DNA from: Galerina marginata
Taxonomy: Eukaryota; Basidiomycota; Agaricomycetes; Agaricales; Galerinaceae
DNA length: 64,000 nucleotides
NCBI GenBank assembly: GCA_023014335.1
Contig: JAECYW010000012.1
Span: 1,674,001-1,738,000 of the forward strand
Direction of reading: 5' to 3'
The position numbers and the translations under genes were made by a program. Numbering within the stretch: position 1 is the first letter of the stretch; each line of letters begins with the position of its first letter. This document shows positions 11,677 to 23,871 of the stretch, in pieces. The notes under the pieces are model-generated. The model worked only from the letters and a program-made list of their open reading frames with translations. It made no database searches and had not been told where the DNA came from.

Positions 11677-12410
11677 ATGGCAGTTACGATTAGAGTGCGT
11701 TGTATTCTTAGCTCAATGGGAGCGATGCTTATGGATCTCTTCACAGAATGTCGAATTTATGAACAACCCAGCACGATTTTCTGATGTGTACCGATTCCGA
11801 GTCACGTTCGAATGTATAGCACCTCTTGAAGATGGTAATTCTTGTTGTCTTCGGGTTTCCTGTTGTTATGGTTGCTGAAGTTGTGTTAGATCTGGAGTGG
11901 AGACTCATCTTCGTGTCCTGTCCTGGTGACGAAGCCCTAGATCAAGAACTTGACGACTGTCTCGTCGGCCCCGTCCCACAAGGAATCAACTCATTTGAAT
12001 TCGAAGGTTCCGCACCGGATCCATCACGAATACCAGAAGATGATGTGCTCGGAGTGGCAGCCCTTATCCTCACAGGCTCATACAAAGACCAGGAATTTGT
12101 GCGAGTCGGCTACTACCAGAACACGGAGTATGACAACGAAGAGATGAAGGAGACGCCACCGCCAAAGATCATGTTCAACCGTCTTGTGCGGGATATTAGC
12201 GCAAAACCGCGCGTAACGCGCTTTCACATCAAATGGTGAGTATTTGTCCGTTACGGTTGTTCTATTCTGAAAGCGCATCTTTCCAGGGATGTCTCTCCAC
12301 CCCAGCCAACACAAACTGCGCTGGGTGCCGCAAATTCTGCTCCTGTGCCCTCTGCAGACGACATCAGCAACGATCAGATGGAAGGAGTTGAGTCAAATGG
12401 CAAACCATGA
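11677..12410 (+). CDS. ASF1: Histone H3-H4 chaperone ASF1
   Basis: Four exons (11677-11694, 11747-11834, 11890-12235, 12287-12410) give 191 residues. The first exon codes only six residues (MAVTIR). The conserved Asf1 core is plain: NVEFMNNPARFSDVYRFRVT, ECIAPLEDDLEWRLIFV, then GINSFEFEG, DPSRIPEDDVLGVAALILT and YYQNTEYDNEE. Asf1 binds the H3-H4 dimer and passes it to CAF-1 and HIRA for nucleosome assembly. The tail after the core (about 155-191) is short and Ser/Asp/Asn-containing, without the long acidic tract of budding yeast Asf1. Convergent with MCM10, stops 200 bases apart. An MCB-like hexamer lies upstream. Confidence 0.95.
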
Positions 12411-12609
12411 CAGTAAATCATACACCTCTGTAACACTGGATCTTTTTCTTCTTACTACCTGTTTAGCTTATAATATTTAACCATCTCAAACAAGCCGTCA
12501 TGTTTCCTGTGGGTATATTCCTAATTGTTGTACATTTATCACCTTCATCCTGGCCGTGTTGAATGACATACCATCCGAAAAGGATTAAAAGAAAGACCAG
12601 TAGCCTGGT

Positions 12610-15063
12610 TCAGAAATCATCCAGATCGATCATCTTCTCTTCAGCCTCCTCCACCGGGAGGTTAACCTTCATCACCCCCTCGGGTAACTCATCATCAGAA
12701 CCACCCATGTCCGAATTGTCCGCAACCTCTTGACCATCCTGAACCAGGGTCAAGTCCTTATCCTGTTTGGGCGCCATGACACCAGAGCGAATCCTGGGGC
12801 CTGGTTTGGGTCCCAAGGCAATATCTTTCCTTGCCATGCGCACGAGCTCAAGTGCCTCGAGCTACACCATCACCAAAAGGTTAGCAAATTAAGACAGCGA
12901 CAGAAAGAAAAGTTTGATCAAACTTACCTTGCTTTGTACTCCTTTGGTTTCCGACCGTCGTTGACCTGGCTTTAACGACGGGTCAAAGCCCAGTGATTTG
13001 ATCACTCCGGCAGAATACCCTTGCTTGCGAACACTTTCTCCTTTGGCTTGCTGATCGTCGTCTCCCTCATCACTACTCTCGTACGGGCCTTTCGATTCCG
13101 CTGACTTCCTTTTTTTCTTGCCCTTCTCACTCGTGTCTTTCGCCTTTTTGCCATCCTTCGCGTCCCTTCGTACTTCCCGGCTCGTCTCTCGCGCTTTCAT
13201 CACGGCCTTCATGCCCTCCTTATCCCTCTGTAACAGAGCATTCAACGCCCGATCCGAATCCTTCGCATCCAACTTCCTCTTCGCCTTCGCCTGACCTTCT
13301 CTCCCTACCGTCTCCGCGACATACATAGTTCGTGGGTCAGACGACGACCCAGTAACTACATGCCCAGAAACTACATATGTCGCACCAGGCCCACTGTCCT
13401 CTGCCGGTTTAAGTCCCCATTTGCGCAGCGGGTCATACCCCGACTTGCTCTTATGCGCCGACGAGGTCGACATGCCAGATGTCCTACAGGTGATCATAAA
13501 CAAGTATCTGGAAAATAAATTAGAACAGGGCCGCCTACCCGACAGAAAATTCAGGACGCGCAGCACGCCGGCTTTTAACAGCGTTCTGCAGGTGATAGTC
13601 ACAAACATCGCTGAGTCTCTTGTCGCACCAGCTTCCGCAGACCTTGCCGTCTTGTTTTCGAACAGTGCACATTCCAAGGTCTTGCGCTCGACCAAGGACT
13701 ATGATAGAGGACGCAGACTCCGGTGTAAGAGCAAGAATGTTGTTTACAGGATGAGGAGAATCGCTTGACCTCTAGGAAAAAAATAAGATAAGAATTAAAA
13801 TAACAACAAATGTGCCATTAAATGCTTACCTGAAAAGGTTTCAAGATTTTTGGATTTAGCAGTGCAATGATATCTCCTTCCTTCACACTTGTGAGATTTT
13901 CAAACGCCCCTCGACTCCCGCCTCTATACAGCTTATCCGGTTTTCTGCCATCCTCTCTAGGCATAACATCAAACCCATCCGATTCAAACAGAAGGAGGGT
14001 CAGAAACGCGTCGCCTCTGATGGTTGAGACTCCTCCAGTAGCAGACGGAAAGGAACCAGAACGCGACCCAAAGTCAATGAGTTTGAGATTAACATATTTC
14101 TTCCCTGAGGGCTTTTCAGACTCGTTATGGCCACCTTTACTTTTGCCTTTCCACTGTTTCCTGGGGTCCGGGTCGCCGTCCTCTCGTTCAATTGCCACAG
14201 GAGCGCGAGTAAACTTTATGGGACCTCTTTCGGCGACGACGGCGATGGTAATCCAGTCACCTGGCACAGGAACATCGTAACCCTGTTTGTTGTCAAGTGG
14301 TCGTATGGCGGAGTATAGCCGTGAAGGTGAGAGGTAATATCGACCACGTAGATAGTCCTTGAACTCTTCGTGAGGTATTATACGTGATCTGCAGAGAATA
14401 TACATAAGCTAGAAGGTCGCGAACTGAAGAGAACCCACATCATATTAATTCCTGAATGTGGTTCCAATTTTTCAAAGTTTGGATCATCGTAAGGCGGTGT
14501 ATGTTCATACGGGCCAGGCTCGAGGTCTTCGACAAGAGCCAATCTCTCGTCTCGCTTATGAGACAGATGCTCCTCCTCCAGTGGCTGTATCTCCTTGGGC
14601 TTCTCGGTAAACCCCATCGATCGCGAAATTGGATCTACGACATCATTTGGGTCATTCTTCCGGTTAATGGTTGCTAATTTGTTGAGAAAGTTTGAGGGCG
14701 CCGGCTTCTTGAACTGTTCTTCTGGTGGTTTGGAACCGCCAGCCTTGGTGTTCTGCTGTGGGACAGTCTGAAAAACAAGACGTCCAAGCGGCTTTCCCAA
14801 TGGCTGTTGATTGTCGAGCTTTCTCTTCTTTTCTAGACAGCAAAGCATTTAGAGGAGCAGAAGTGATGAACCAATGAAAACGAACTTGGTGAAGGTGTAG
14901 CTGGCGCCAAAGTTACTGGCTCTGGAGCTTTCCGTTTAGGTGATTTCGATCGAGGGGCTGCGATTTCTTCCGGGTCTAAACAAGCCTGTAGTAAGGCTAT
15001 CTGTCGTTTTATCTCCTCTTGTGACTGCCTTTTAGCGTTAGTCCTGCTGGTTGAGGAATTCAT
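12610..15063 (-). CDS. MCM10: DNA replication factor Mcm10
   Basis: Six exons (14886-15063, 14439-14832, 13830-14388, 13539-13771, 12928-13483, 12610-12861) give 723 residues. The N-terminus has a short helical segment (QEEIKRQIALLQACL) and a basic KKKRK patch. An OB fold starts near residue 191 (SRIIPHEEFKDYLRGRYYLS), followed by VPGDWITIAVVAERGPIKFT. The Mcm10 zinc finger is at about 408-434 (LGMCTVRKQDGKVCGSWC, then DVCDYH), a C-C-C-H set. Further on come GYDPLRKWGLKP and IKSLGFDPS, typical of fungal Mcm10, and a Lys-rich stretch. Mcm10 activates the CMG helicase and binds Pol alpha at origins. All splice phases close; the start is the ATG at 15063. The upstream 100 bases hold several GACGCG/CGCGTC copies. 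Confidence 0.95.
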
Positions 15064-15200
15064 GCAGAGCAAAAGACGCGAAGCGGTTGAGTGTCATTGT
15101 CGCGTCGAGAGAGGGTGTACGACGCGCAAACGGAGTTTAAATTGCACCACGTGATCATATTCGCGACGTTTGAATTCTTCAAGAGTTCACTCAACTGCAG
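15064..15200 (-). promoter_or_regulatory. MCM10 promoter with GACGCG/CGCG motifs
   Basis: Within about 110 bases of the start are gacgcg (near 15075), tcgcgtc (near 15100), gacgcgcaaa (near 15122) and cgcgac (near 15163), plus a CACGTG near 15148. These resemble MCB/E2F-like cell-cycle elements. Functional use is inferred. Confidence 0.35.
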
Positions 15201-16407
15201 ACTTGGTGGAAATGTAATCTAAATGGCGACAAAAACACCTTTTAATCAGGAAATACATCCTTACAGACTCTCCTTTAGTTTTCTGTGTCTGTGATTTTAT
15301 TTTGGTGATATTCCGTGTTGATAACATTCTCCGAGTCTGGGAGCTATTTGGTTACGGTTCTTAGGCTGAACCATTGATTTTTGGAAGATGTTCGAAAGGT
15401 CACACCATATGTACTTATTCCACCGTATTTCCATCGGCAAACCGCAGTCCCAAGGGTCATAGACATTCAAAAGATACTATGAAATTGCATATACTGACCT
15501 TAGAGCACGGTTTCGTAGAGAAAAATCCCCCCCTTCAAGTTGTCGCTCTAGTACTGTAGTAATTTAAAATACGGCGACTGGTAAGGGTAATGAAGCCTTC
15601 AAGCATTTGATCTGTACGTGAGGTATGCGCCTTGGAATGAGCATAAGTAAGTATAAGGAGACAGGCAGGGTTACGGCACTGGTTCAAGCAAGGTTCAAGT
15701 TGTACTTCCGAAAGGTCTAATCAAGGTCTAGTCCAATCTTATGACCAAGGCTTACTTCTCACAATTTTGGAAATGAGTCTGAGTAGTTAGCCGACCTACT
15801 GAGCGGAACATAGACATATCCACAGACCGTGGGTCGCTTTATCGAAATGTAGTCGGTGAGTCGGTGACAGTACACCGGAATCTGTAACCCGATTCAAGAG
15901 CAGAATTCAAGTCTCTCCGTATCCAATCAGGAAGCTCTAAAATCCAGCCTTCAATCTTCTGGGTGGCTTATGGCATGGATTTCTCAAATCCCTGTTTCTT
16001 CAAAAGTTCTGAAGGGTTTGGCCAATTTTGGCAGCAATGCACTATGCAGTTGTCAGGTGTTTGTCCCGGGTCCCACGGACCATTCTATTTCCATGGTTTC
16101 AAACTCAGAACAGATGAACAAAACCCCCTCGCCACCATAAAACGTTGCGAAATGGGCTCGGAGGGACCAATAAAAAAGTTGAATCAACTGAATCTATATG
16201 CGTAAACGAAGTTAAAGTGTTTAGAAGAGGAAGTGCGAATTTGCTGTGAGCCATAATCGCACAGGTTGTCTAAAATTGCGGCTCCGGGGAGTGCCGTGCT
16301 TTGCAAATGCCAACAACCGCTGATTTGGGATCTTCAACAGCACCTTGCCACTGGCCTTCATCTCGGCTGCGTGCACGCACCAAAATCTCCTTATCGCAAC
16401 AACCACA
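15201..16407. other. Intergenic region
   Basis: About 1.2 kb between MCM10 and the gene at 16408. Only short open frames without family motifs or paired splice sites. No gene called. Confidence 0.4.
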
Positions 16408-17545
16408 ATGCACACACCTCAGCATAGTTTACCTTCTTTTATATCTCCTCGATATCCTCCGTCCTCTGAGGGATCGTTGGCGCAATCGTTTAGATGTCAA
16501 CCCCAAATCGAGAATCTCACCTATCGCATTGGGTCCTTGTTAAACTTCCTTTCTGCTGCTCAAGAGATATTGGACTCTTTTGCCCTTTCAAGTTCTCGGT
16601 TTTTTTTATCTCAGAAACAGGTTTATTTTTTTTCTTTGTTCATCTGTATTGCAGGGCTGACGAACGCCGCACAGGTCATCACTTTAGTCGAGGTAACTCT
16701 AATCTTGAAATCCCTCTCCTGGTAAGCGACTGATTCTATATGCAAAATAGTTGGCTCGCAAAACGCTCGAGTCGGCTGGTATTGTGCTTTATCTTTGGGC
16801 TTCGTGTCCGGAGAGATTTGTGGCACATAAGGTGGCTTATATAGAAATGCTACGAGTGCTCCAAGCCAATCAAGAACTTGTAGATACAAATTTACAGAGT
16901 AAGCGGCACCCTATAGGCTCATACTCACTGGAGCTCGTACTTATATTTTGTCTTCCCTTTAAATTGCTTTCCAGGGCGCCTGCGAGTATTGCTAATGCCC
17001 CTGACTTCCCACTTCTCTGCCTCGAGAGGTCAGGATTGTCAATCGCTAATCCTGCCTTCTTCGCATGGCCCTTCAGATAGTCGCAGTACTTCCTTTAACA
17101 CACACAGTATCGAACGAACTCGACGTCCGTCTGTGTCACACGAGGCAAGGTCTTCGAGCATGCTCCGTGAGTCAACCTCATGCCGCACAGCCCTCCACGT
17201 CTCTTGCTGACTCGACGCTCCCTAGCGCCCAACGAGTTTCCCCATCCTGAAAGGGTAAACAGTCATCCGTACAGTCCATATTCGATCAGCCGCAGACTTC
17301 CACGATTATGGCACACTAATGAACTGGCATCTTCCTCTGTAACGAGAAGGAGCCGCAGTCAGAGTCCGACTCGTGGTAACCGACACGATGCTGATGTCAA
17401 AATTGATCAGGAAAATGTTGCCCCAGAACCTGTTGCTTTCCGCCAGGCCCCGTCAAGACAACGGTTCGGTATTTTCCTCACTGGGAAATCGTCGATGCTC
17501 GGAAACTACAATCGCAAGGACCGTCCAGGACGGCCAGCCCATTAA
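16408..17545 (+). CDS. Hypothetical protein, five exons
   Basis: I do not recognise the family. Splicing 16408-16591, 16655-16692, 16751-16898, 16975-17166 and 17226-17545 gives 293 residues with all phases closing; the intron before the last exon has gtgagt and a CTGAC branch point. The N-terminal 150 residues look helical (IENLTYRIGSLLNFLSAAQE, then AAQVITLVELARKTLESAG and EMLRVLQANQELVDTNLQ). The C-terminal half is Ser/Arg-rich and probably disordered (RRSRSQSPTRGN), with KIDQENVAPEP near the end. No signal peptide or membrane helix. The first donor (gttctc at 16592) is weak and chosen for frame. Location cannot be told; the Arg/Ser tail might suggest a nuclear or phospho-regulated protein. 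Confidence 0.6.
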
Positions 17546-19245
17546 ATATTTGCATACTCCTATAGCATTTCTGGAACAATTCCTGGTTTATTTTGTAATG
17601 GCTTCCCTTTCTATTGTTTTATAGCCGCTACCATTTTTTCTCCCCCGTTCCGTGGCTCCATCTCCGTTGCTCTTTCTTTCGTTTGCCTTTGTTTTCTATG
17701 ACAAATCAAACTCCTTCGCTAAGAAATTGTGTGCTGTTCATAACCATAAAGTTCAACCACCACACGGTAGAAAAGTTACTTTCATTTACTATTAAGCCAA
17801 GGTTAGCAATATGATCCTCCGAATATAATGGATCAAAAGATGCAACTTGCAAAGATGTGGAGCTCACTGGCAGGAATCTCCTGTTTGGTATCGCTATCAT
17901 TGAAGCATGTTGACATGACCGACACGAGGACATGGGAACGGAGCCTAAGCAATAAGTGAAGACATCCCTTTACTATGAAAAAAGAAAGGAGAGGTAGAAT
18001 GGCGTTTACTTGCTTAACTTTAGTTCTTGAAGTAGGAGAAATAGGCAGCACGAGTCATACAAGCCTATCAGCCCAATGAAAAAGGCAGAATGCTTGAGTT
18101 GCCTTTCTGTGCATCACGGCCAGGATTACTCCGGGCTCCAGATGTAGAACAACTTGAATCAACCGTTCAACCCCTAAGGCCTTCGACATTGGTGCTTTTG
18201 CGGTGGACCTTTCCCAAGGTGAGAGTATTTTGAAGGGAGCACATCGATGAAAAGTATGTAGCTTAATTTCGTAGTGGGATTTGTGATTTAGAAAATACCT
18301 GTCCCGTTAGGAGGAGATTCGCTCACCTTCCTCGTCTAATGAATGATTGCAAAATATCTACCGTTCGTAATGCAGATATCGTTGAGTGTTGACCTTAAAA
18401 TGTTGCAAAGAACAAATGCTGAAGTGAAATTTCAGCTGCAGTTGACACCGGTAGCAGCCTGGCCATTCGGCATTTTTCCCTTTTCACACTGCCCCACCAA
18501 CCGTGTTTTTAATACGGGGAACTGTGCGTGAAGTGGAATCATGACGCATGGACGTCGAAGACAGGCACTTGACCGAAAAGGCAACCAGGAGGGCATCGCC
18601 AAACAGCAATCCACACCATCCGGCCCGCGAAGCCGCTGGTACTATATAACCAGCTATATTTTGCCGGGAGGTCAAAACGGAGGGTAAGTTGTTTGAATTT
18701 TGCCTTCAAATTTTGCCGACACATCCACCTGCGTTAGGATGGGCAAAATGTAGAGGCGGAAGTAAAGCAAGAGTCCAACGACTTGCTGCTGTATTTTGAC
18801 CCCCCGTCGAAATAATCCGACCTCAGCTGCGTATCTATCGAAAGGTGCTGTAGTAGATACCGCGTGGGCCTTCAGCAGGATCTGCGAGGGACTGGGGAAA
18901 TAATGCACTTGAAAAAAACAATGTGATTAGCAATTAAGAAATGACAATAAACTGGTCATCCTGTAAATATCGGAATCAGCCTTGAGGAGTTCGACACTTG
19001 AAAACACTATTACACCATAACATCGCGATAGAGGCCAGAAATGCATAGTTTTTATTTTGTTCTGAGCTACAATTTTCTCTCCTCGAAACGTAACATATGT
19101 ATGTCACCAACTGGGCACCAGAAAAGAGGAAAGAGGTCCAAGAGGTAAGCATAAAACCTACAATTATGTTTTTATCGTGGTCATTTTTCTCCTGGAAGTG
19201 GTATACCATAACCCAGGTCTCCCGTGATGAAAGAATATGTTTGCC
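17546..19245. other. Intergenic region
   Basis: About 1.7 kb. Several overlapping short frames occur on the minus strand at 18432-18908, one with a hydrophobic stretch, but their splice phases do not join. Nothing firm seen. Confidence 0.4.
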
Positions 19246-20958
19246 TCATCGAATGAGGGAATAAGAGGAAGACCTGCTGTTGAGGCTCAGCATACTCCCC
19301 TGTCGCTTTATTGCCTCTCTCTTCACCTCCTTTCGTTTAGCCCACACATCGCTGACATTTATTTTGCCGTCTGACGGAGTGGCAAAAATAATCTTCGTTC
19401 CAGTGCTATCAAGCAAAGTATCTCCGATGCCCCTTTCGATTGGGAGCCGGAAGGTCGTTACATGTCGGAGGGAAGGGAATGAATGGACAACCAAAACATT
19501 TTCTGAGCTGGGTTTCGGATTACAAGGGTCGATGGGGACTGGCGCCCCAATCCGAGGGCCATGCGCGGTGAGAATTTCCTTGCAATGAGGAGAGAAATGG
19601 ATTCCCGTTATAACAGACGCGGTGTCGAGTTTTCCGGGGCTGAGGGCGTTCGAACCTGGCCGGTCGTTGACATTCCAAAGACGGAGAATACCTCCGGCAT
19701 CACCAGTGGCCAATATTTTGGGGTCCCAAGGGCACCAGGAAACTGCCTGTTACGAATAAGCGGCTCAGCGATGCCTGCAAAAACACATTCTTAACAGATG
19801 ACCGCGCTTACGGATATCTTGCCACTCTGAACAATTTTCTTTCGACGCTTAACAATCTCGCCAACTTGCATGGGAGTGCTAAATCCGTCTTTCCAACAGA
19901 AAACAGTGCCCGTGGCGTCGCCACTGGCAAGAACCTTTCCGTCGACGCTCCACAACAGAGCACTAATTGGAGCCTCATGACGAATCGAGCGCCGTGCTTG
20001 TTCCTTGATCTTTGATGCAGGAACCCTAGAATCGTAGTGGCGAATATGGCCCTTGACACCACCGACCGTCAACAAAGGGCCATTCCAGGTCATGGCAGTG
20101 ATTTCCTTCACGCTCGACCATGAAACGGTCATCTTCTTAGCCTGGACATCCCAGAGTTGAACTACTCCTTTGGTCGTGCCGATCGCCAAAACCTCGGGTT
20201 GTGATTTTGAGTTGAAATCAAGGGATCGTATATTCCCCTGGCTTATTGACAGTTTGCAGAGCTGTCCGATGTCCTCGTGGTAATTGCTGTTTAAATTCTT
20301 GAAATGGACACGATTTCCTCGAGTGAAGAAGACAGCATTATTTGCCGAACAAGTCAGGTGCTTTGCCACGATATCGTCTGAAGAGGGCGGTGGCATATAA
20401 GAGATGATTGTGCGAGGGCTACGCAGGAAGAATTTCGCAGAGGACTCCGGATATACAAAAGGAATAGGAGACATTCGCAACGAGGTTGAGGATGCACTCC
20501 GCATAAGACCTGGAGAATTGCTGGAGCCAGTGTGTTGGGGGCTGAAGTCCGCGGAGACGAAAGGGCTCGCGGATCGCGAGCCAGCCGTAAATGAAGAATT
20601 GCTGCTAGTCGGGCGGTCTTGCCCTGTTGGCGAATAATGAAAAATACCGTTGCTCATACCCTCTATATCATTAAAAATGGAGAGGGGCGGTTTTGGGAGA
20701 CGGTCAGCCTGTAAGGTGGCACGGTGAAGAGTAAGCACAGGTGATGCATAATGAATAGATTGACCGTACTCCGACACCGATGGAAGTGAGTCGGCCCCGA
20801 CTTGACGGGAATGCCATGGCAGACAAGCGAGGTCTTTTGTAAGGGGATACAGAAACGTAAGATTCAAAAGACTCGTCCACGTTCGAATCGACGCGTTTTC
20901 GAATACCTAGACCTGCAGCATTCGTCGAAGTCCGAGTCGATGTGTCCGACAAATTCAT
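19246..20958 (-). CDS. Divergent Cdc20/Fizzy-family WD40 protein with C-terminal IR tail
   Basis: Three exons (20770-20958, 19812-20708, 19246-19746) give 528 residues. The second half is a WD40 propeller (VLAIGTTKGVVQLWDV, VLASGDATGTVFCW, AVSWCPWDPKILATGDAGG, then ILRLWNV); the WCPWDP segment is typical of Cdc20/Cdh1. The protein ends in Leu-Ile-Arg, and a terminal Ile-Arg is the tail by which APC/C activators bind Cdc27. A canonical C-box is not seen; DRLPKPP at about residue 65 sits where one would be expected. The N-terminus has a basic SPYKRPRLS stretch and Ser-rich sequence. Probably an APC/C activator or a derived relative; which one is not clear. It is clearly more divergent than the paralog at 1-1173. 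Confidence 0.8.
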
Positions 20959-22364
20959 GCCGTTAGTAACCTTCTAGGTGGTGCCAACGCGCAAACTGAT
21001 TTGTGGAACTTCGCGATCAAAAATAACAGAACTTTCAAGACAGAACAAGCGACAGAGATTGTGGTGGAAGAATGAGATAGATGGCACATGCCGGGTTGAG
21101 CAATTTCCTTGTTGACGTGTTATTTGGTCCTTAAGTTGCGGCCCGACGGATTCACAATTGTTCATTGTTCCCATGTCCACCGTCTTGGATCCCTCCTCCT
21201 CAGGCCGATGCCTCACGTACTTCTGGACTGCTTGGACGTTCTATAAGTCGCGAGAACCACAGGAATTGTGGGTAGACCGTCATTGCACACCTGCACCAAC
21301 ATCAGATGAGTAATCACGCTTTTTGGGTGGTCGAGGCGAGAATTCGGCACTGGCAGTGTATGGTTATATAACTCTAGCTGCAGTCTATTTCTAGGTTGTA
21401 TGTCGACCGTTGCAGGTTCAGCTGATTTATCCACTTTTATAAAAGCATGAGCGGTCACTTGGCGGTCACCTTGAAATATTTTGACCTTGGATCTAGTGAA
21501 CGATGCTGACCAATGTCCGGCGTCATTTGTAGTAATCGGTCCAGGGAGTTTCTCCTCCCAGCTTTCTGCCCGCGTTCCTGTTTTCTATTGCTGGCCACGC
21601 TTAGATTCGGTTTGTTGAAATCCTCTCTCATTCACTATTTGCCGGTTCCCTGCCACCTCTGTTTAAGCTTTAGATTGGGAATAGGAAAGTTTTTATTGAT
21701 AATTTTCCCTTGAGTCTCATCTTTCCAAAAAGAACTGTGAGTGATTTCCAGTTGATCATTTATGTTTATTGCTAATAATGCTGTTTAGTAATAAAAATGG
21801 TTTCCTCATTCTGTATTTTTCACTGCAAACCGCATTGTCAGGTTTTTTCTTATCTACGCGTTCGCGTCTGTCGATTATCCACGTGACCGTGATTTAGCAT
21901 GACAGTTGGGAAGAGCTGGAACAGTGGAAGGTGAGGCGATGGCAAGTTCAACGTGACTCATCTTTAGCCTCGACTTGATTTGTAAATCACTGTACTGTCG
22001 TCCACAAACCTGCCTCGAGGCGAATGCTGGTACACAGCAGTGCAACTGCCTGCACCATCTTGTACCAGGAGTCCCTGCTGCACTGCGTAATTTTTTGTCG
22101 CCTTTTTTCGTCCTTGAACGCGAACAGCTTCTCTTGTGGATCAACAGCCTAAAGTTTCGTGGCCGTGCTTGGAAGTACGCTGTAATGATACTAGGGATAT
22201 ACCGAGAATCTGGTCTTGCCATCATTTCTGACAAAGGCGCATGTAACATGCGATTCTACCGTTTGATGTCCTCGAATGTAATTATGGCTTGCCTCCCCCG
22301 AAAGTTGATCCACCGTCAGTTGTATGATACGACTCAACATTTAACACCGCTTCACTGCATCTAA
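20959..22364. other. Intergenic region
   Basis: Upstream of the second Fizzy-family gene. A 124-codon ATG-initiated frame (21875-22249, -) overlaps a 129-codon frame on the other strand; neither has motifs or splice context, so neither is called. Confidence 0.35.
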
Positions 22365-23871
22365 TGACCAGCTGTCTCAAACACCCTCTGTCTCCCGTTA
22401 TTCGCTCCAAGTTTCTCGTCTCATCTGCGGCCAAAATGGCGCGCTAGTAGATCACGGTCGGGCGGTCTTGCATCTCGATGTCCCCCACTTGATAACGATG
22501 GAGTTTGCGACATCGGGAAGCAGCGTTAGCTAATTACTGTATAACGCGCTCCAGCGAGGGAGTGTCCGGTCGCTGATGAATTTTTTGCATTTGATCGGCT
22601 GCGAGTCCCTCAAGGCAAATTCTCCGGTCTCTGAACCTAGATTGTTCCTTTGATCATGGGCCGAAAGCGATGGATGTCCGAAGGGAAGTCATCATTGGTT
22701 AAGTCTCCATGCAGTCTCTTATTTTCCGACTAACATATGCTCCTTCTTGGCGACTCGCAAGTCCAGTTCATTTCGTCGTGGACGTTGTCCCCTTTAGAGT
22801 ATCTCATTACTTGGATTTCGTCACGAGGAGGTGACGCCTTCATCGGTTATAATGGGTTTTATCGTGGCATCTGATCTAGCCGTTTCTATTTTCTATTACT
22901 TAGGTGCTTTTATCCGGGCAGGGAATAAATATCCGCTTTCCAGCGCCTAAATACCCTCCGAATTTTGTGCTCTATGCGGTACTACCTGGCCTCATTCTCT
23001 GTCTGTCGGCAGTTTCTAGCCACTGATAGCGTCCAACCTCTTATCCACGTCCCTCCAATAAGATATCGAAACTGGAGACTGACCGTTTATACATGTCTAT
23101 GTCGACGTTAGGCTGGAATTGTTGAAAGAAACAATGCATCTCTGAGGCTACTTCTGCCAGTTTCGTCCCCCTGGCATCCATTCTAATTTCTCCGTAAAGA
23201 AATAAATAGTCACAGGTCTCTGTCCCTCGTTGAAAAAATTATTTTGTTGCGATAGTTCTCCGTCCTAGGCGCTGTGTTCGAACTTCGAGCTATGCTCCGT
23301 GTCCTTCAGTGATCTGTGAACTATGGCTAGCTGGAGCTAACTGGGGACTCCCGGACTTGTAACCATTGTTTTTCACGCCTTCGCATCACCTGTTGATGAG
23401 TGATGTGCTTACAGAATGACATCTTTCGGTAACATTTCTTGAGCAAGTTAGCAACTCCTTTCAGGTCAGCTTCCGGCGAATTTCATATGAGTAAATGCCA
23501 CTGGCAGAGCAGCACAAGGTAAGTATTTTCAATTGCCTGTAAGTGTTTTATTAATAAACATCAAAATTGCAGGGCCTTCATTCCTATATCGACTTGGAAT
23601 CTACTCATTTATGTTATGAATGAGGTTTTGAAATGTCAAAAACTCTGTCATTGAGCGAACACTAGAAATGTACAAGAGGCTACAAGAGGTATACATTTAC
23701 AAATCAATTTTCACCAACACAAGTGCTTTAGGGATCAAGGGTATTGCGCACACTCAACAGAGGGAAGTGGGAGGCTGAGAAGACGGTATAGAAGCTTATA
23801 ATTGGGATCGAGGCTCAGACCCCTCGGACGCAGCACCTATACGAGTTAGGGAAACAATTATTACGAGGTGA
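22365..23871. other. ORF-poor stretch with an intron-like segment, possibly transcribed non-coding DNA
   Basis: About 1.5 kb without an open frame of 60 codons on either strand. At 23519-23572 (+) there is a well-formed intron-like segment: gtaagt donor, pyrimidine-rich end and attgcag acceptor. It could belong to an untranslated or non-coding transcript. No coding feature seen. Confidence 0.3.

Noticed and set aside
18432..18908. Overlapping minus-strand frames with a hydrophobic stretch
   Set aside because: Donor and acceptor phases do not agree, and the start context and downstream frame are weak.
21875..22364. Long frames of 124 and 129 codons on opposite strands
   Set aside because: They overlap each other, have no motif and no splice context; probably chance.
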